A stretch of DNA of 64,000 bases, taken from contig NZ_JAHBDQ010000070.1 in assembly GCF_019956555.1 (NCBI RefSeq), forward strand, positions 124,001 to 188,000, given 5' to 3'. Position numbers and translations under genes: made by a program. The stretch is from Pseudomonas sp. A-RE-19. GTDB lineage: Bacteria; Pseudomonadota; Gammaproteobacteria; Pseudomonadales; Pseudomonadaceae. Below are positions 17,555-26,472 of the stretch, in pieces. The notes under the pieces were generated by a model. It had not been told where the DNA came from. It was given only the letters and a program-made list of their open reading frames with translations, and did no database searches. Numbering within the stretch: the first letter of the stretch is position 1; each line of letters starts with the position of its first letter.

Positions 17555-18208
17555 ATGGCAATCCGTATTGGCGACGAAGCACCGGACTTTACCGTCGAAA
17601 GCACCGAAGGCACGCTGCATTTTCACGAGTGGATCGGCGACAAGTGGGCGATTCTGTTTTCGCATCCCAAGGACTTCACCCCGGTATGCACCACTGAACT
17701 CGGCTACATGGCAGGGCTCAAGCCAGAGTTCGATAAACGCAACACCAAGATCGTCGGGCTCAGCGTTGACCCTGTCAGTAACCATCAGACCTGGGCCAAA
17801 GACATCGAAGAGACCCAGGGGCATGCGGTCAACTATCCGATGATCGGTGACGAGAACCTGGTGGTGGCGAAGCTCTACGACATGATTCATCCGAATGCCA
17901 GTGGCGGCACGCGTACCGCAGCCGACAATGCCACGGTGCGTTCAGTGTTCATTATCGGCCCGGACAAAAAGGTCAAGGCGATGCTGATCTACCCGATGAG
18001 TGCCGGGCGCAATTTCGATGAGGTGCTGCGTCTGCTCGATTCTCTGCAGTTGAATGCCAAGCACACCGTCGCCACCCCGGTGAACTGGCGTCCGGGCGAA
18101 GACGTCATCATTCCCACGTCGGTCTCCGATGAAGACGCCAGGAAGAAATACCCGGATGGTTTCAAAACGATAAAACCTTATTTGCGCACAGTGGCGCAAC
18201 CGAAGTAA
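17555..18208 (+). CDS. lsfA: 1-Cys peroxiredoxin LsfA
   Basis: This 217-residue Prx6-type peroxidase reduces hydrogen and organic peroxides. The peroxidatic cysteine lies in DFTPVCTTELGYM near residue 47, with the partner Arg in the later GGTRTAADNATVRSVFII region. The C-terminal extension (PVNWRPGEDVIIP, then KYPDGFKTIKPYLR) is typical of the 1-Cys class; no resolving cysteine is present. A good GGAG site precedes the ATG. In Pseudomonas this protein is linked with sulfate starvation and oxidative stress. Confidence 0.95.
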   Translation: MAIRIGDEAPDFTVESTEGTLHFHEWIGDKWAILFSHPKDFTPVCTTELGYMAGLKPEFDKRNTKIVGLSVDPVSNHQTWAKDIEETQGHAVNYPMIGDENLVVAKLYDMIHPNASGGTRTAADNATVRSVFIIGPDKKVKAMLIYPMSAGRNFDEVLRLLDSLQLNAKHTVATPVNWRPGEDVIIPTSVSDEDARKKYPDGFKTIKPYLRTVAQPK

Positions 18209-18231
18209 CCCATCCGTTCGGAGACCCAAAC

Positions 18232-18690
18232 ATGGCCGTCCAGGTCCTGCGCGTTGATGCAACCCACATCGACAAAGTCGCCAGTCTTTTCGACGCCTAC
18301 CGAGGCTTTTACGGCCAACCCTCGAACCTGATGCAGTCCCGCGATTTCATCGCCGAGCGCATCGCCAGGGACGAATCGGTGATTTTCTTCGCCGAGGATT
18401 CCACCGGCGAAGCGCTCGGCTTCGTCCAGTTGTACCCGACGTTCTCCTCCATTGACGCCCACCGTGCCTGGCTGTTGAGTGATCTGTTCACCACGCCTGC
18501 CGCCCGAGGCAGAGGGGTCGGGACGTTACTGATGAACACCGCCCGGGCGTTCGCGCTATTGACTGGTGCCAAGGGGATGGTGCTGGAAACCGCCACGGAC
18601 AATCACGTCGCGCAACGGTTGTATGAATCATTGGGCTATGTGCGTGACAGTGGGTATTACACCTACTGTCTTGACTTGAAGCAGGGCTGA
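18232..18690 (+). CDS. GNAT N-acetyltransferase
   Basis: This 152-residue single-domain acetyltransferase has the acetyl-CoA loop SDLFTTPAARGRGVGTLLM and the C-terminal ETATDNHVAQRLYESLGYVR. It begins 23 bp after lsfA and may be co-transcribed with it. The middle VDLTLF-like region, FVQLYPTFSSIDAHRAWLLS, resembles the subgroup of small-molecule GNATs; the substrate is unknown. Confidence 0.87.
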   Translation: MAVQVLRVDATHIDKVASLFDAYRGFYGQPSNLMQSRDFIAERIARDESVIFFAEDSTGEALGFVQLYPTFSSIDAHRAWLLSDLFTTPAARGRGVGTLLMNTARAFALLTGAKGMVLETATDNHVAQRLYESLGYVRDSGYYTYCLDLKQG

Positions 18691-18745
18691 CCCAAGGTTT
18701 TGAGAACAGGACCGTCTGACCCTGTTCTACAGCAGGCGTCTCACT

Positions 18746-19606
18746 TCAAGGCGCGCCAAACAGCATCGTCCAGTAAACCCCCTCATTGCTGCGCGAATCG
18801 GTGGCATAGGCCGCGCCCACCTGGGTAAACATCGGGTTCATCAGGTTGGCGCAATGCCCGGGGCTGGCCAGCCAGCCGGCCATCGCCTTGCTCGGTGAGC
18901 CTTGCCCGGCAGCGATGTTCTCGCCAATCTGCCGGCCGGGGTAACCGGCGGCTTTGGCTCTATCTGCCGGCATATCACCGTCAGGATCGCGGTGGGCGAA
19001 GTAATTGCCGTAGGCCATCGCCTTGCTGTGCCCTTGCGCAGCGGCCCCCAGGGCGGCATTCCAGGCCAGTGGTCGCGCGGCGGCGAAGCGCTGGCGCCCA
19101 CACAGGCGCGGCCTGGCCCGTGCCGCATTGACCTCGGCCAGCAGCGCCTTGCCCGCCGCTCGCGGATCGCCGATACGTCCGTCGAGCACCGGTTGTGCCA
19201 GTACTACCTGCCATTCGCTGCGGGCGCGAGTGACGCCGATGTCGGCGAACTGGGTATCAAGCAGCGCCCCGCAATGATCGCTCTGAAGCATGTCAAACGC
19301 CTCATCGGCATCTTGCGCGCCGACCACGCGAATGGTGCGCACCGACACCGCTTGATAGCCATTGGCTTTCAATGCGCTGCGCAAACCGCCGCCATAGCCG
19401 ACTGGCAAGGCCAGGTTCGATTTCAACGACAGCGGCCGCAACGGCTTGACCGTACGCCCCGCACAACGATCGGGATCGGCGCGGTAATCGTTGATGACTT
19501 CCACCAGTTGCCGTTCCCCGCTGGCATGGGCGGGGCTGGCGAGCAGCGGGAGCAAAGGCATCAGGCACAGCGAGATAAAGCGACGGCAGCGGACAGTTGG
19601 GCGCAT
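18746..19606 (-). CDS. Secreted protein with two CAP/SCP domains
   Basis: This 286-residue protein has a Sec signal peptide (cleavage near ASPAHA-S, about residue 28). Its C-terminal half is a canonical CAP domain: HSKAMAYGNYFAHRDPDG, GENIAAGQ and WLASPGHCANLMNP with the usual His, Glu and His residues. The N-terminal half looks like a degenerate copy: INDYRADPDRCAG and DHCGALLDTQFADIGVTRAR align with VNAARARPRLCG and GHCANLMNPMFTQVGAAYAT, but the catalytic-site histidine and GEN motif are missing. The role of bacterial CAP proteins is not settled; it acts outside the cytoplasm. Confidence 0.86.
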   Translation of the reverse strand: MRPTVRCRRFISLCLMPLLPLLASPAHASGERQLVEVINDYRADPDRCAGRTVKPLRPLSLKSNLALPVGYGGGLRSALKANGYQAVSVRTIRVVGAQDADEAFDMLQSDHCGALLDTQFADIGVTRARSEWQVVLAQPVLDGRIGDPRAAGKALLAEVNAARARPRLCGRQRFAAARPLAWNAALGAAAQGHSKAMAYGNYFAHRDPDGDMPADRAKAAGYPGRQIGENIAAGQGSPSKAMAGWLASPGHCANLMNPMFTQVGAAYATDSRSNEGVYWTMLFGAP

Positions 19607-19859
19607 GAACGGACAGCTCTGATGAGATGACGGCGATAAGGGGGATAAGATCGAGCGATGACCGTAGGAGCGCTTCGTTGGCTGAGCTTCTTTTACGGCA
19701 CGGCTAAGACTGCGGGTCTGAAGACTGGTTCACGACGACAAGAGACAAATTTGACGGCGCCTGGGTGAGGGCTGATTCAGGCTTGCACGGGTCAGTCCGC
19801 CGGGGACATCAATCGCCCGGACTGGTACCGTACTGACATCATTCAGGTGGTACAGGGAC

Positions 19860-20672
19860 ATGACGAAAACCAGGGGTGACAAGGATTGGGTAAAGCGCTC
19901 GGCGCAGCCGTTGAAGATGGAGCGCATCGAAGCCTTTTTTGGCGGCCATGGGTTTACGCCGCATCGCCACGATACGTACGCCATCGGACGAACGCTGTCG
20001 GGCGTACAAAGCTTCCAGTACCGCAACGCTCAACGTCACAGCCTGCCCGGGAGAACCATCGTTTTGCATCCGGATGAGGTGCATGACGGTGAAGCCGGTA
20101 CCGAGGCGGGTTTTCATTATCGGATGATCTACATCGAACCGGCCTTGATTCAGCAGGTGTTGGGTGGCAAACCCTTGCCCTTCATCGAGGGTGGTTTATC
20201 AAGCGACCCACGGCTTTGTGCCGCGACCCAAGTGCTGCTGCAAAACCTCGACGCTTGCATCGAGCCCCTGGAAGAAGACGATGCCATTTACGATCTCGCG
20301 CAAGCGCTGGATGTGATCTCGGGGCAACGCGGGCGGTGCAAGTCATTCGATTTTGCAGCGGCCGAACGCGCGCGTGCGCTGATTCATGACTCGCTGGATC
20401 GAGTCATTACCCTGGATGAGTTATCGCAGGCGAGTGGTCGAGACCGCTGGAGCCTGAGCCGTGATTTTCGTGCGCTGTATGGTACGAGCCCCTATCGATA
20501 CATGACTCAACGACGTCTCGATCTGGCAAGAGCGTTGATGTTCGCAGGCCACTCGATGGCGGAGGCGGCCGTATCGGCAGGTTTTTTCGATCAAAGCCAC
20601 ATGACGCGTCAGTTCACCCAGACCTACGGCGTCTCACCCGGTCGGTGGATGAAGAGGCTGGGCCTTGTTTGA
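19860..20672 (+). CDS. AraC-family regulator with cupin sensor
   Basis: This 270-residue regulator has an N-terminal AraC-type cupin (GFTPHRHDTYAIGRTLSGVQ, HPDEVHDGEAGTEAG) and a C-terminal pair of HTH motifs (TLDELSQASGRDRWSLSRDF and EAAVSAGFFDQSHMTRQFTQ). Such proteins commonly control a neighbouring exporter. Here the nearest gene is the cupin at 20763 on the same strand, so its target is unclear. It resembles the regulator at 51193, which does sit next to a LysE exporter. Confidence 0.9.
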   Translation: MTKTRGDKDWVKRSAQPLKMERIEAFFGGHGFTPHRHDTYAIGRTLSGVQSFQYRNAQRHSLPGRTIVLHPDEVHDGEAGTEAGFHYRMIYIEPALIQQVLGGKPLPFIEGGLSSDPRLCAATQVLLQNLDACIEPLEEDDAIYDLAQALDVISGQRGRCKSFDFAAAERARALIHDSLDRVITLDELSQASGRDRWSLSRDFRALYGTSPYRYMTQRRLDLARALMFAGHSMAEAAVSAGFFDQSHMTRQFTQTYGVSPGRWMKRLGLV

Positions 20673-20762
20673 GGGCGTTCGACTTGCACAATCATGCAAT
20701 ACGCAGCGCTGCTCCTCTCCTAAAGTCAGGGCTCGATATTTTGGCTAGTGAGGGCGACTCAA

Positions 20763-21149
20763 ATGCATTCCCAACCCGGCGTGAAGACCTGCACCGCGAT
20801 TAACTTTTCCGAAAAACTGGCTTTGTTCAGCGAGCATTGGGCGCCCAGGGTCATTGCCGAAATGAACGACTACCAGTTCAAGGTGGTGAAAATCGAGGGC
20901 GACTTTGTCTGGCATTCCCATGCCGATACCGATGAAACCTTCATCGTCCTCGAAGGCGAACTTCGGATTGATCTTCGAGAGGGGGCCGTCGTGGTGAGGC
21001 AGGGGGAAATGTATGTCGTCCCCAAGGGCGTCGAACACAAGCCTTACGCTGAACGAGAAGTGAAGATGTTATTGATCGAGCCGCGTGGTGTGCTCAATAC
21101 CGGCGATCAGGACGGAGAAAGAACCGCAATGAATGACGTCTGGGTTTAG
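20763..21149 (+). CDS. Single-domain cupin
   Basis: This 128-residue protein is a small beta-barrel cupin. Metal-binding motif 1 is GDFVWHSHADTDETFIVLEG and motif 2 is KGVEHKPYAERE, giving the usual His/Glu set. ATG 20763 has a GAGGG upstream. The function of stand-alone cupins of this type is unknown; it may bind a sugar or a small acid. It follows the AraC regulator by 90 bp. Confidence 0.85.
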   Translation: MHSQPGVKTCTAINFSEKLALFSEHWAPRVIAEMNDYQFKVVKIEGDFVWHSHADTDETFIVLEGELRIDLREGAVVVRQGEMYVVPKGVEHKPYAEREVKMLLIEPRGVLNTGDQDGERTAMNDVWV

Positions 21150-21380
21150 ATCATGGGTGGACACAGTGAGCGGGTGCCGATCTTGCCGGGTTACAGGGCG
21201 AAAAATGTGTATTTGTGGCCTTGATCTGTCGGCTTTTTCGTTGAAATGGTTCGATGGTATGTGGCGAAGTGCCTATCGTCGGAAGACAAATCGGCTATTT
21301 CGCGCTTTTCAGCTATTCTTCCGACATCTGGAGAGTGCCATTACGTACTGGCACACAATGCGCAGGGAAGGAAAGCTGAA

Positions 21381-22202
21381 ATGGATGAGGTGCATTGCGT
21401 GCAAGTTATCGCTGTGACCGGCGGTAAGGGTGGTGTGGGCAAGACGACGGTGGCGGTTAACCTTTCGTTGGCGCTGGCAAAAATGGGACGGCGCGTGGTG
21501 TTGCTGGACGCCGATCTCGGCTTGGCGAATATCGATATTTTGTTGGGGCTGACTCCGCGCTACACACTGGCCGATGTCATCGAAGGGCGTTGTGAGCTGT
21601 CCGAAGCACTGGTGCCGGGGCCAGGAGGAATTCGTGTTGCTCCGGCCTCTTCTGGTTTGCAGAGCATGATTCATCTGGAGCCGGCGCAATACCGTGCGCT
21701 GATCCAGTCCTTTAGTGATATTGGCGACAAGCTGGATGTGCTGGTGATCGATACGGCCGCCGGTATCGGTGGTTCAGTGGTCAACTTCATTCGCGCGTCG
21801 CAGGAAGTGATGGTGGTGGTGTGCGATGAACCCACCTCGATCAGCGGCGCCTACGGGCTGATCAAGTTGCTTAACCTGAACTACGGTCTGCATCGTTTCC
21901 GCGTGTTGGTGAATATGACGGGAAGTCCGGCGGAAGGTCGCAATCTGTTTGCCAAGCTGGAAAAGATTACCGACATGTTCCTGGATGTCTCGCTGCAGTA
22001 CGTCGGCGCGATACCCAACGATGACTGTGCGCACAAAGCCGTGCAGAAGGGGCGTGCGGTGTTTGAAGCCTTTCCCCGCTCCAAATGCGCTCAAGCCTTC
22101 CGGGCCCTGGCTCAAAACGTCGACACCTGGCCATTGCCGACTCATCCGAGAGGGCATGTGGAGTTTTTCGTTGAGCAACTTGTGCAGAATTCGGGCAGGT
22201 GA
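21381..22202 (+). CDS. FleN/FlhG-like MinD-family ATPase, orphan paralogue
   Basis: This 273-residue ATPase carries the deviant Walker A GGKGGVGKTT, the switch LLDADLGLANIDILLGLTPR and VIDTAAGIGG. The rest matches FleN, the regulator of flagellar number that restrains FleQ, nearly end to end (for example CDEPTSISGAYGLIKLLNL and FEAFPRSKCAQAFRALAQ). A normal fleN lies next to flhF in the flagellar cluster; none of those genes is here, so this looks like a second, orphan copy. ATG 21381 follows GGAAGGAAAG. It lacks an obvious C-terminal membrane-targeting helix of MinD. Confidence 0.87.
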   Translation: MDEVHCVQVIAVTGGKGGVGKTTVAVNLSLALAKMGRRVVLLDADLGLANIDILLGLTPRYTLADVIEGRCELSEALVPGPGGIRVAPASSGLQSMIHLEPAQYRALIQSFSDIGDKLDVLVIDTAAGIGGSVVNFIRASQEVMVVVCDEPTSISGAYGLIKLLNLNYGLHRFRVLVNMTGSPAEGRNLFAKLEKITDMFLDVSLQYVGAIPNDDCAHKAVQKGRAVFEAFPRSKCAQAFRALAQNVDTWPLPTHPRGHVEFFVEQLVQNSGR

Positions 22203-22248
22203 GTCTCAAGGCCAGCCTTTAAGAAAATCTTGAGTCAGAGAGAAACTT

Positions 22249-22272
22249 GTGGCGAGGGAGCTTGCTCGCCAC
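22249..22272. terminator. REP-like hairpin between convergent genes
   Basis: GTGGCGAG and CTCGCCAC form an 8-bp stem around an 8-base loop, followed by AAAAAG on the plus strand. It is a solo REP-like sequence, placed where it could end transcription from both the FleN paralogue and the adenosine-kinase gene. Confidence 0.55.
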
Positions 22273-22285
22273 AAAAAGACTCAAA

Positions 22286-22771
22286 TCACAACTTGTAGCC
22301 GATCTGCCGCAACAGGTTCTTGCGCCACAGGATGTCTTCATCGCCTTCAATGCCATTGGCACAGAAGCCATCCACCACGCCCAGGATGGCTCGTCCCTGT
22401 TCCGTCTCGGCGAGAATCACTTCAGTTGGATTGGCCGTTGCACAAAAAATACGACACACCTCTGGAACCATTTTGACGGTGTTCAATACGTTCAGCGGGT
22501 AGAAACCGTCGCCCAGGAAAATGATGAAGCTATGGCCCGCGGCAATGGCTTGCGCATTTTTCTGCGCAAGTTCGATCATCGCGGTGTCGGTGCCGGACCA
22601 GCGCACCAGGCATTTGCCGGAGGCTTCACAAAAGGCCACGCCAAACTGGATACCTGGTACGGCGTTGACCAACGCTTCGTGGATGTCTTCGACGGACTTG
22701 ATGAAGTGCGTCTGACCCAACATGAAGTTCGTCTCTTGCGGCTTGTCGATTTTCAACGTGACGAGTTGCAT
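22286..22771 (-). CDS. Adenosine-specific kinase (PF04008-type)
   Basis: This 161-residue protein starts MQLVTLKIDKPQETNFMLGQ and contains GVAFCEASGKCLVRWSG and FIIFLGDGFYPLNVLNTV, matching the adenosine-specific kinase family known from archaea and many proteobacteria. Its physiological role in bacteria is poorly known. It is a stand-alone gene; the AAGGAGG-type site precedes ATG 22771. Confidence 0.88.
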   Translation of the reverse strand: MQLVTLKIDKPQETNFMLGQTHFIKSVEDIHEALVNAVPGIQFGVAFCEASGKCLVRWSGTDTAMIELAQKNAQAIAAGHSFIIFLGDGFYPLNVLNTVKMVPEVCRIFCATANPTEVILAETEQGRAILGVVDGFCANGIEGDEDILWRKNLLRQIGYKL

Positions 22772-23019
22772 TTCAAACGCCTCCTTTCACGATGCTGCGA
22801 ACCAGAGTCTGGCCTTTAATCAAGCCGGGACAGTGTCTTGCTCTGCTGGCGGTGTCTCTGTGTAGACGCGAACATCCCCCAGTTTTCTGATTGTCGACTT
22901 GGGCAAGGTCGGGGCATCAAGAAGAATCGAATCAATGCGCTTGCGGATGTCCAAAACGATTGCAGTCCTTGCAGGGGGATTCACAGAATATTAGCTTCTA
23001 TTTGGCTGCCTGTTTGGGC

Positions 23020-23586
23020 TCAGGGGCAGGGCGAGGACTGAGCCGCCAGATCTTCTTCCCCTCGCAGCTGACGGCTCATGTCGTCGCAGCTTTGCGACCA
23101 GTCCGTCAACCATGTCGACATCTGGAGTGACTGTTCGGCCAGTCCCAATTCCCGGACAAACTCGGCAGGTGGAACCGTGCCTTTGGCCGCGCGGAACAGC
23201 CCCCGCATGATGACGACGCCAATCACTCGTCCTTTGCTCACGAAGCGGTGTTCCATAAAGCTCCACTTATCGTCCCAGCCGAGTATTCGGGTATGAATCT
23301 CAAACGATTCGAACAGCTTCAGTTCCCGACGAAACTTGCCCCAGGTATCCCCAACGATCGGCACAGCCCTGTTGCGCAGGGCCACTCGATAGGCGCCGCT
23401 ACGCAGGACGAAGTCCATGCGACCCACGTCGGCCAAGGTGAAATAGCGGCCATTGGTGACGTGCCGGTTGAGGTCGAGGTCGAGCGGCCAGACGCGCATG
23501 CGGATGACGGTGGTGGCCAGGGCGTCAACCGGCTTGCGCCACGGGCGACGAAACAGCATGAGGATCAGTCGAAACCAGAGATTCAT
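23020..23586 (-). CDS. Hotdog-fold acyl-CoA thioesterase
   Basis: This 188-residue protein has the 4HBT-type hotdog helix DLDLNRHVTNGRYFTLADVG near residue 40, with the Asp-N-H-x-TN pattern of the family. It is similar to FadM-like or YiiD-like thioesterases and to proteins labelled THEM6-like. N-terminal residues 1-25 are hydrophobic and basic, perhaps a membrane anchor. It is divergent from the GlxA-type regulator at 23694, with only about 100 bp between them. Confidence 0.83.
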   Translation of the reverse strand: MNLWFRLILMLFRRPWRKPVDALATTVIRMRVWPLDLDLNRHVTNGRYFTLADVGRMDFVLRSGAYRVALRNRAVPIVGDTWGKFRRELKLFESFEIHTRILGWDDKWSFMEHRFVSKGRVIGVVIMRGLFRAAKGTVPPAEFVRELGLAEQSLQMSTWLTDWSQSCDDMSRQLRGEEDLAAQSSPCP

Positions 23587-23693
23587 AAGGAGGCCGAGGG
23601 TTGAGTAGAGCGCTGCACTTTAGGGGGGCGAAATCGGATAAGGTAGGTGCACAAATGACTTTTTTCATGCGAAAAGCGCAATCGGGATCATTC

Positions 23694-24659
23694 ATGCACG
23701 TCACCCTGCTACTGGCCGATCAATGTTCCGCCGCCAGCGCCACCCTGGCGCTGGAGGTGCTCAGTGCTGCCAACCTGTTCGCCGATACCGCCAGCGCGCC
23801 GTTTGATGTGGTCGTCGCCTCACTGGATGGCAGTGACGTCGCCGCGTGGGGCGGGCAGACGCTGCGGGTGGACCGATCCATCGGCGAAATCCGCCGAACC
23901 GATCTGGTGGTAATTCCGGGGTTCCTCTTCACGCTGAAGGACGCCTTGCCGGCATTTTCCGGTTATGGGCCGTGGCTGCGTCAACAGCACGCCCAGGGAG
24001 CTGTTGTGGCGTCAATGTGTACGGCGGCGTTCATGCTGGCTGAAGCGGGAATGCTGGACGGCATTCGTAGCACCACGCACTGGGCCTTTGCCGATCTGTT
24101 TCGTCGCCGGTATTCAGAAGCCTGTCTGGAGGAGGCTCAAATCCTCTGCGAGGACAATCGCGTGATCACCTGCGGGGGCGCGAGTGCCGCCATGGATCTG
24201 TTGCTGCATCTCATCCGCCGGTTCGCTTCACTGGAGCTGGCGCAGAAGTGTGGCAAATACTTGCTGGTCGATAATGTGCGTAGCGAGCAGTCGGTCTATG
24301 CCATGTGGTCGCTGCCGAAGAATCATGGGGATGGCGACATCCTGCGGGTGCAAGATTGGCTGGAGGATCACTTTGCTCAGTCGCTGTTGATCAATGACGT
24401 GGCCCAGCGATTCGGGTTCGGCGTCAGGAACTTCAAAAGACGTTTCAAGGAAGCCACGGGTTATACGCCGCTGACGTACCTGCAAGCGCTACGTGTGGAG
24501 CGGGCAAAGCAGCTGCTTGAATCAACACGAATGACGCTGGACAGCATCACTTACAAAGTCGGTTACGAGGATGGCAACTCGTTTCGCAGGCTTTTTCGGC
24601 AGCGGGTGGGCCTGCTACCGGCGGCTTACCGCAAGAAGTTTCAAGCGAGTGCGAGCTGA
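23694..24659 (+). CDS. GlxA-family regulator (DJ-1/PfpI domain plus AraC HTH)
   Basis: This protein of about 321 residues has an N-terminal glutamine-amidotransferase-like DJ-1/PfpI domain (MHVTLLLADQCSAASATLAL, VVASMCTAAFMLAEAG with a Cys at the nucleophile elbow) and a C-terminal AraC HTH domain (LLINDVAQRFGFGVRNFKRR, SITYKVGYEDGNSFRRLFRQ). GlxA-type regulators often control catabolism of quaternary amines or amino acids. ATG starts further upstream (23655, 23667) are possible; I prefer the MHVTLLL start. It is divergent from the thioesterase gene. Confidence 0.88.
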   Translation: MHVTLLLADQCSAASATLALEVLSAANLFADTASAPFDVVVASLDGSDVAAWGGQTLRVDRSIGEIRRTDLVVIPGFLFTLKDALPAFSGYGPWLRQQHAQGAVVASMCTAAFMLAEAGMLDGIRSTTHWAFADLFRRRYSEACLEEAQILCEDNRVITCGGASAAMDLLLHLIRRFASLELAQKCGKYLLVDNVRSEQSVYAMWSLPKNHGDGDILRVQDWLEDHFAQSLLINDVAQRFGFGVRNFKRRFKEATGYTPLTYLQALRVERAKQLLESTRMTLDSITYKVGYEDGNSFRRLFRQRVGLLPAAYRKKFQASAS

Positions 24660-24822
24660 GCCGTTGGCATTCGCAGGGCAAGGTATTGCGCTCAGGAATG
24701 CTTCCCTAAAAATCATGCATTTTCTTTATGGCACTGGATCTCGTAGCGTGTCTGCCGCGGCCTGCGGTGCAGGAGTGGGTCAAATTGCAGCGGCCTGCGC
24801 TGTAATCGGCGTCCCCATTGTT

Positions 24823-25293
24823 TTAAGTCGCAGGTGCGACTGGACGAACATAGTAGTTGTCGAACTCGCCGCTTCCGACGAATTGGAAGCCATGACGGAT
24901 GTAAAACCGATTCGAAGCGCTCTCTTTGAGAGCGCCTACCCTGATAGGGCGCGCGGCGGCGTCCGCTTCTTTGAAAATCTGCATGAGGACTGCAGAACCT
25001 ACTCCTGATCCCTGAGCATTCGGTCTGACATACAAGTGCTCAAGCAGCAGTTCTTTCAGGTGATGCCTGACCACAACAAAACCGATTTGCTCACCGGACA
25101 CTTCGATGTGACGCGTGTTACGGAAATCAAAACCGTTGAGAAAGCGCTCACGGGCACGCACCGGATCAAATCGCCCAATACGCTCCAGACTTTCGCGCAT
25201 GGCCTCAATTCGAATAGCCACAAGATTATCCAAATCGCTTTGTTGGGCCGCGACCAGGATGACTGGAGGATTTTGATCAGGTATGACGGACAT
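24823..25293 (-). CDS. GNAT N-acetyltransferase
   Basis: This 156-residue protein has the GNAT motif LLEHLYVRPNAQGSGVGSAV and ASNRFYIRHGFQFVG near the end. The Ala-rich start, ILVAAQQSDLDNLVAIRIEA, is the family's first helix. ATG 25293 is chosen over an extra ten codons. It converges with the GlxA regulator; the substrate is unknown. Confidence 0.86.
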   Translation of the reverse strand: MSVIPDQNPPVILVAAQQSDLDNLVAIRIEAMRESLERIGRFDPVRARERFLNGFDFRNTRHIEVSGEQIGFVVVRHHLKELLLEHLYVRPNAQGSGVGSAVLMQIFKEADAAARPIRVGALKESASNRFYIRHGFQFVGSGEFDNYYVRPVAPAT

Positions 25294-25545
25294 CGTCTGC
25301 GCTCTAATTATCATCACGGGCAACCAGTATAGGCTTGCTGCGCACGGCGCTGGAGGGGCAGGGCATTTATCAAGATGCGTACCCGCAGCCCATCATCGCC
25401 GCGGGTTTCATTCTGGCCCTCCTGCAACGACGTTAAAGGGACAAAGAGCGTTATAGATTAGCTTCAAGGCTTCGGTATAGCAGCCAGTCATGATGAAATA
25501 GCCGCCCGTTTTTGCTGTCAGCAACACCTGATTTGGAGCCACCAC

Positions 25546-25935
25546 ATGAAAAACGCCGCGGTCCTGACTTTCGCCTTGATGCTCAATACCGGGTTATTCA
25601 GCCTGCAAGCAGCGGCGGCGGGGGATGCTGAGGCCGGTCAGAAACTGTTTAACCGTATCTGCGGCGGCTGTCATCAAGTAGGGGGTTCGGCGCGGGGTTC
25701 TTTTGGTCCGCAACTCAATGCCATCTTTGGGCGCCCTGCGGGAAGCACGACGGACTACCAGTACTCATCCGCGATGAAATCATCAGGCGTCGTCTGGACC
25801 CGCGAAACCCTCACGGCGTACATCGAAGCGCCAAAAGAAGTGGTCCCCGGAACCCGCATGATTTTCTGGGGCATCAGCGATCCGGAGAAAATCGAAAACC
25901 TGTTGGCCTACCTTCAGACCTTTCAGCCGCAATAA
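25546..25935 (+). CDS. Class I cytochrome c, periplasmic
   Basis: This 129-residue protein has a Sec signal peptide (ending QAAAAG, about residue 25), one heme site CGGCH and a methionine axial ligand in PGTRMIFWGISD. It resembles cytochrome c2/c550-type electron carriers with the GRPAGSTTDYQYSSAMK segment. It stands alone, with no oxidase or dehydrogenase genes nearby. A clear GGAG site is a few bases upstream of the ATG. Confidence 0.92.
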   Translation: MKNAAVLTFALMLNTGLFSLQAAAAGDAEAGQKLFNRICGGCHQVGGSARGSFGPQLNAIFGRPAGSTTDYQYSSAMKSSGVVWTRETLTAYIEAPKEVVPGTRMIFWGISDPEKIENLLAYLQTFQPQ

Positions 25936-26066
25936 TCTGTGCCCCATCAACCTATTTTTGGAGCACCGCATAAAGTCTGTATAGGTGATGTCAATGAGCC
26001 ATCTTATCCGTTAAAGTATGCGCCGCCCGAGAGACGGATCCCGGGCTTTTCTAATGGAGTGACTCA

Positions 26067-26402
26067 GTGAATTACCTCAGCAAAGTTGTTGCCGTAGCCC
26101 TGTTCGGTCTGGTTCTGGCGGGTTGTACCGGCGCCCCGATGCAGACTCAGCAATACGATAGCAGCCAGTACACCGTTGTCGGCCACAGCGAAGCGACCGC
26201 CACTGGCCTCCTGCTGTTTGGCGTCATCCCGATCCAGCAGAACAACCGTTTCATCCGCGCTCAGAACGCCGCGATCAAGGCCAAGGGCGGCGACGCCATG
26301 ATCAACACCCAGGTGCAGGAAAACTGGTTCTGGGCCTGGGTCCTGACCGGTTACACCACCAAGATCTCCGGTGATGTGGTCAAGCTGAAAAACGTTCAGT
26401 AA
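26067..26402 (+). CDS. Small lipoprotein
   Basis: This 111-residue protein has a lipoprotein signal peptide with lipobox LVLAGC at Cys20. The mature part contains TATGLLLFGVIPIQQNNRFI and ends WAWVLTGYTTKISGDVVKL, a compact envelope domain common in pseudomonads. The function is unknown. It is followed by a REP-like hairpin. Confidence 0.8.
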   Translation: MNYLSKVVAVALFGLVLAGCTGAPMQTQQYDSSQYTVVGHSEATATGLLLFGVIPIQQNNRFIRAQNAAIKAKGGDAMINTQVQENWFWAWVLTGYTTKISGDVVKLKNVQ

Positions 26403-26419
26403 GCGCCAGCTCTGCCTTT

Positions 26420-26447
26420 GTGGCGAGCGAGCTTGCTCCCTCGCCAC
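26420..26447. repeat. Solo REP-like hairpin
   Basis: GTGGCGAG/CTCGCCAC arms flank a CGAGCTTGCTCC loop. It is the same REP class as 22249-22272 and lies between two convergent genes. Confidence 0.65.
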
Positions 26448-26472
26448 AGGTTTCTCACTCATTGACTGCACC

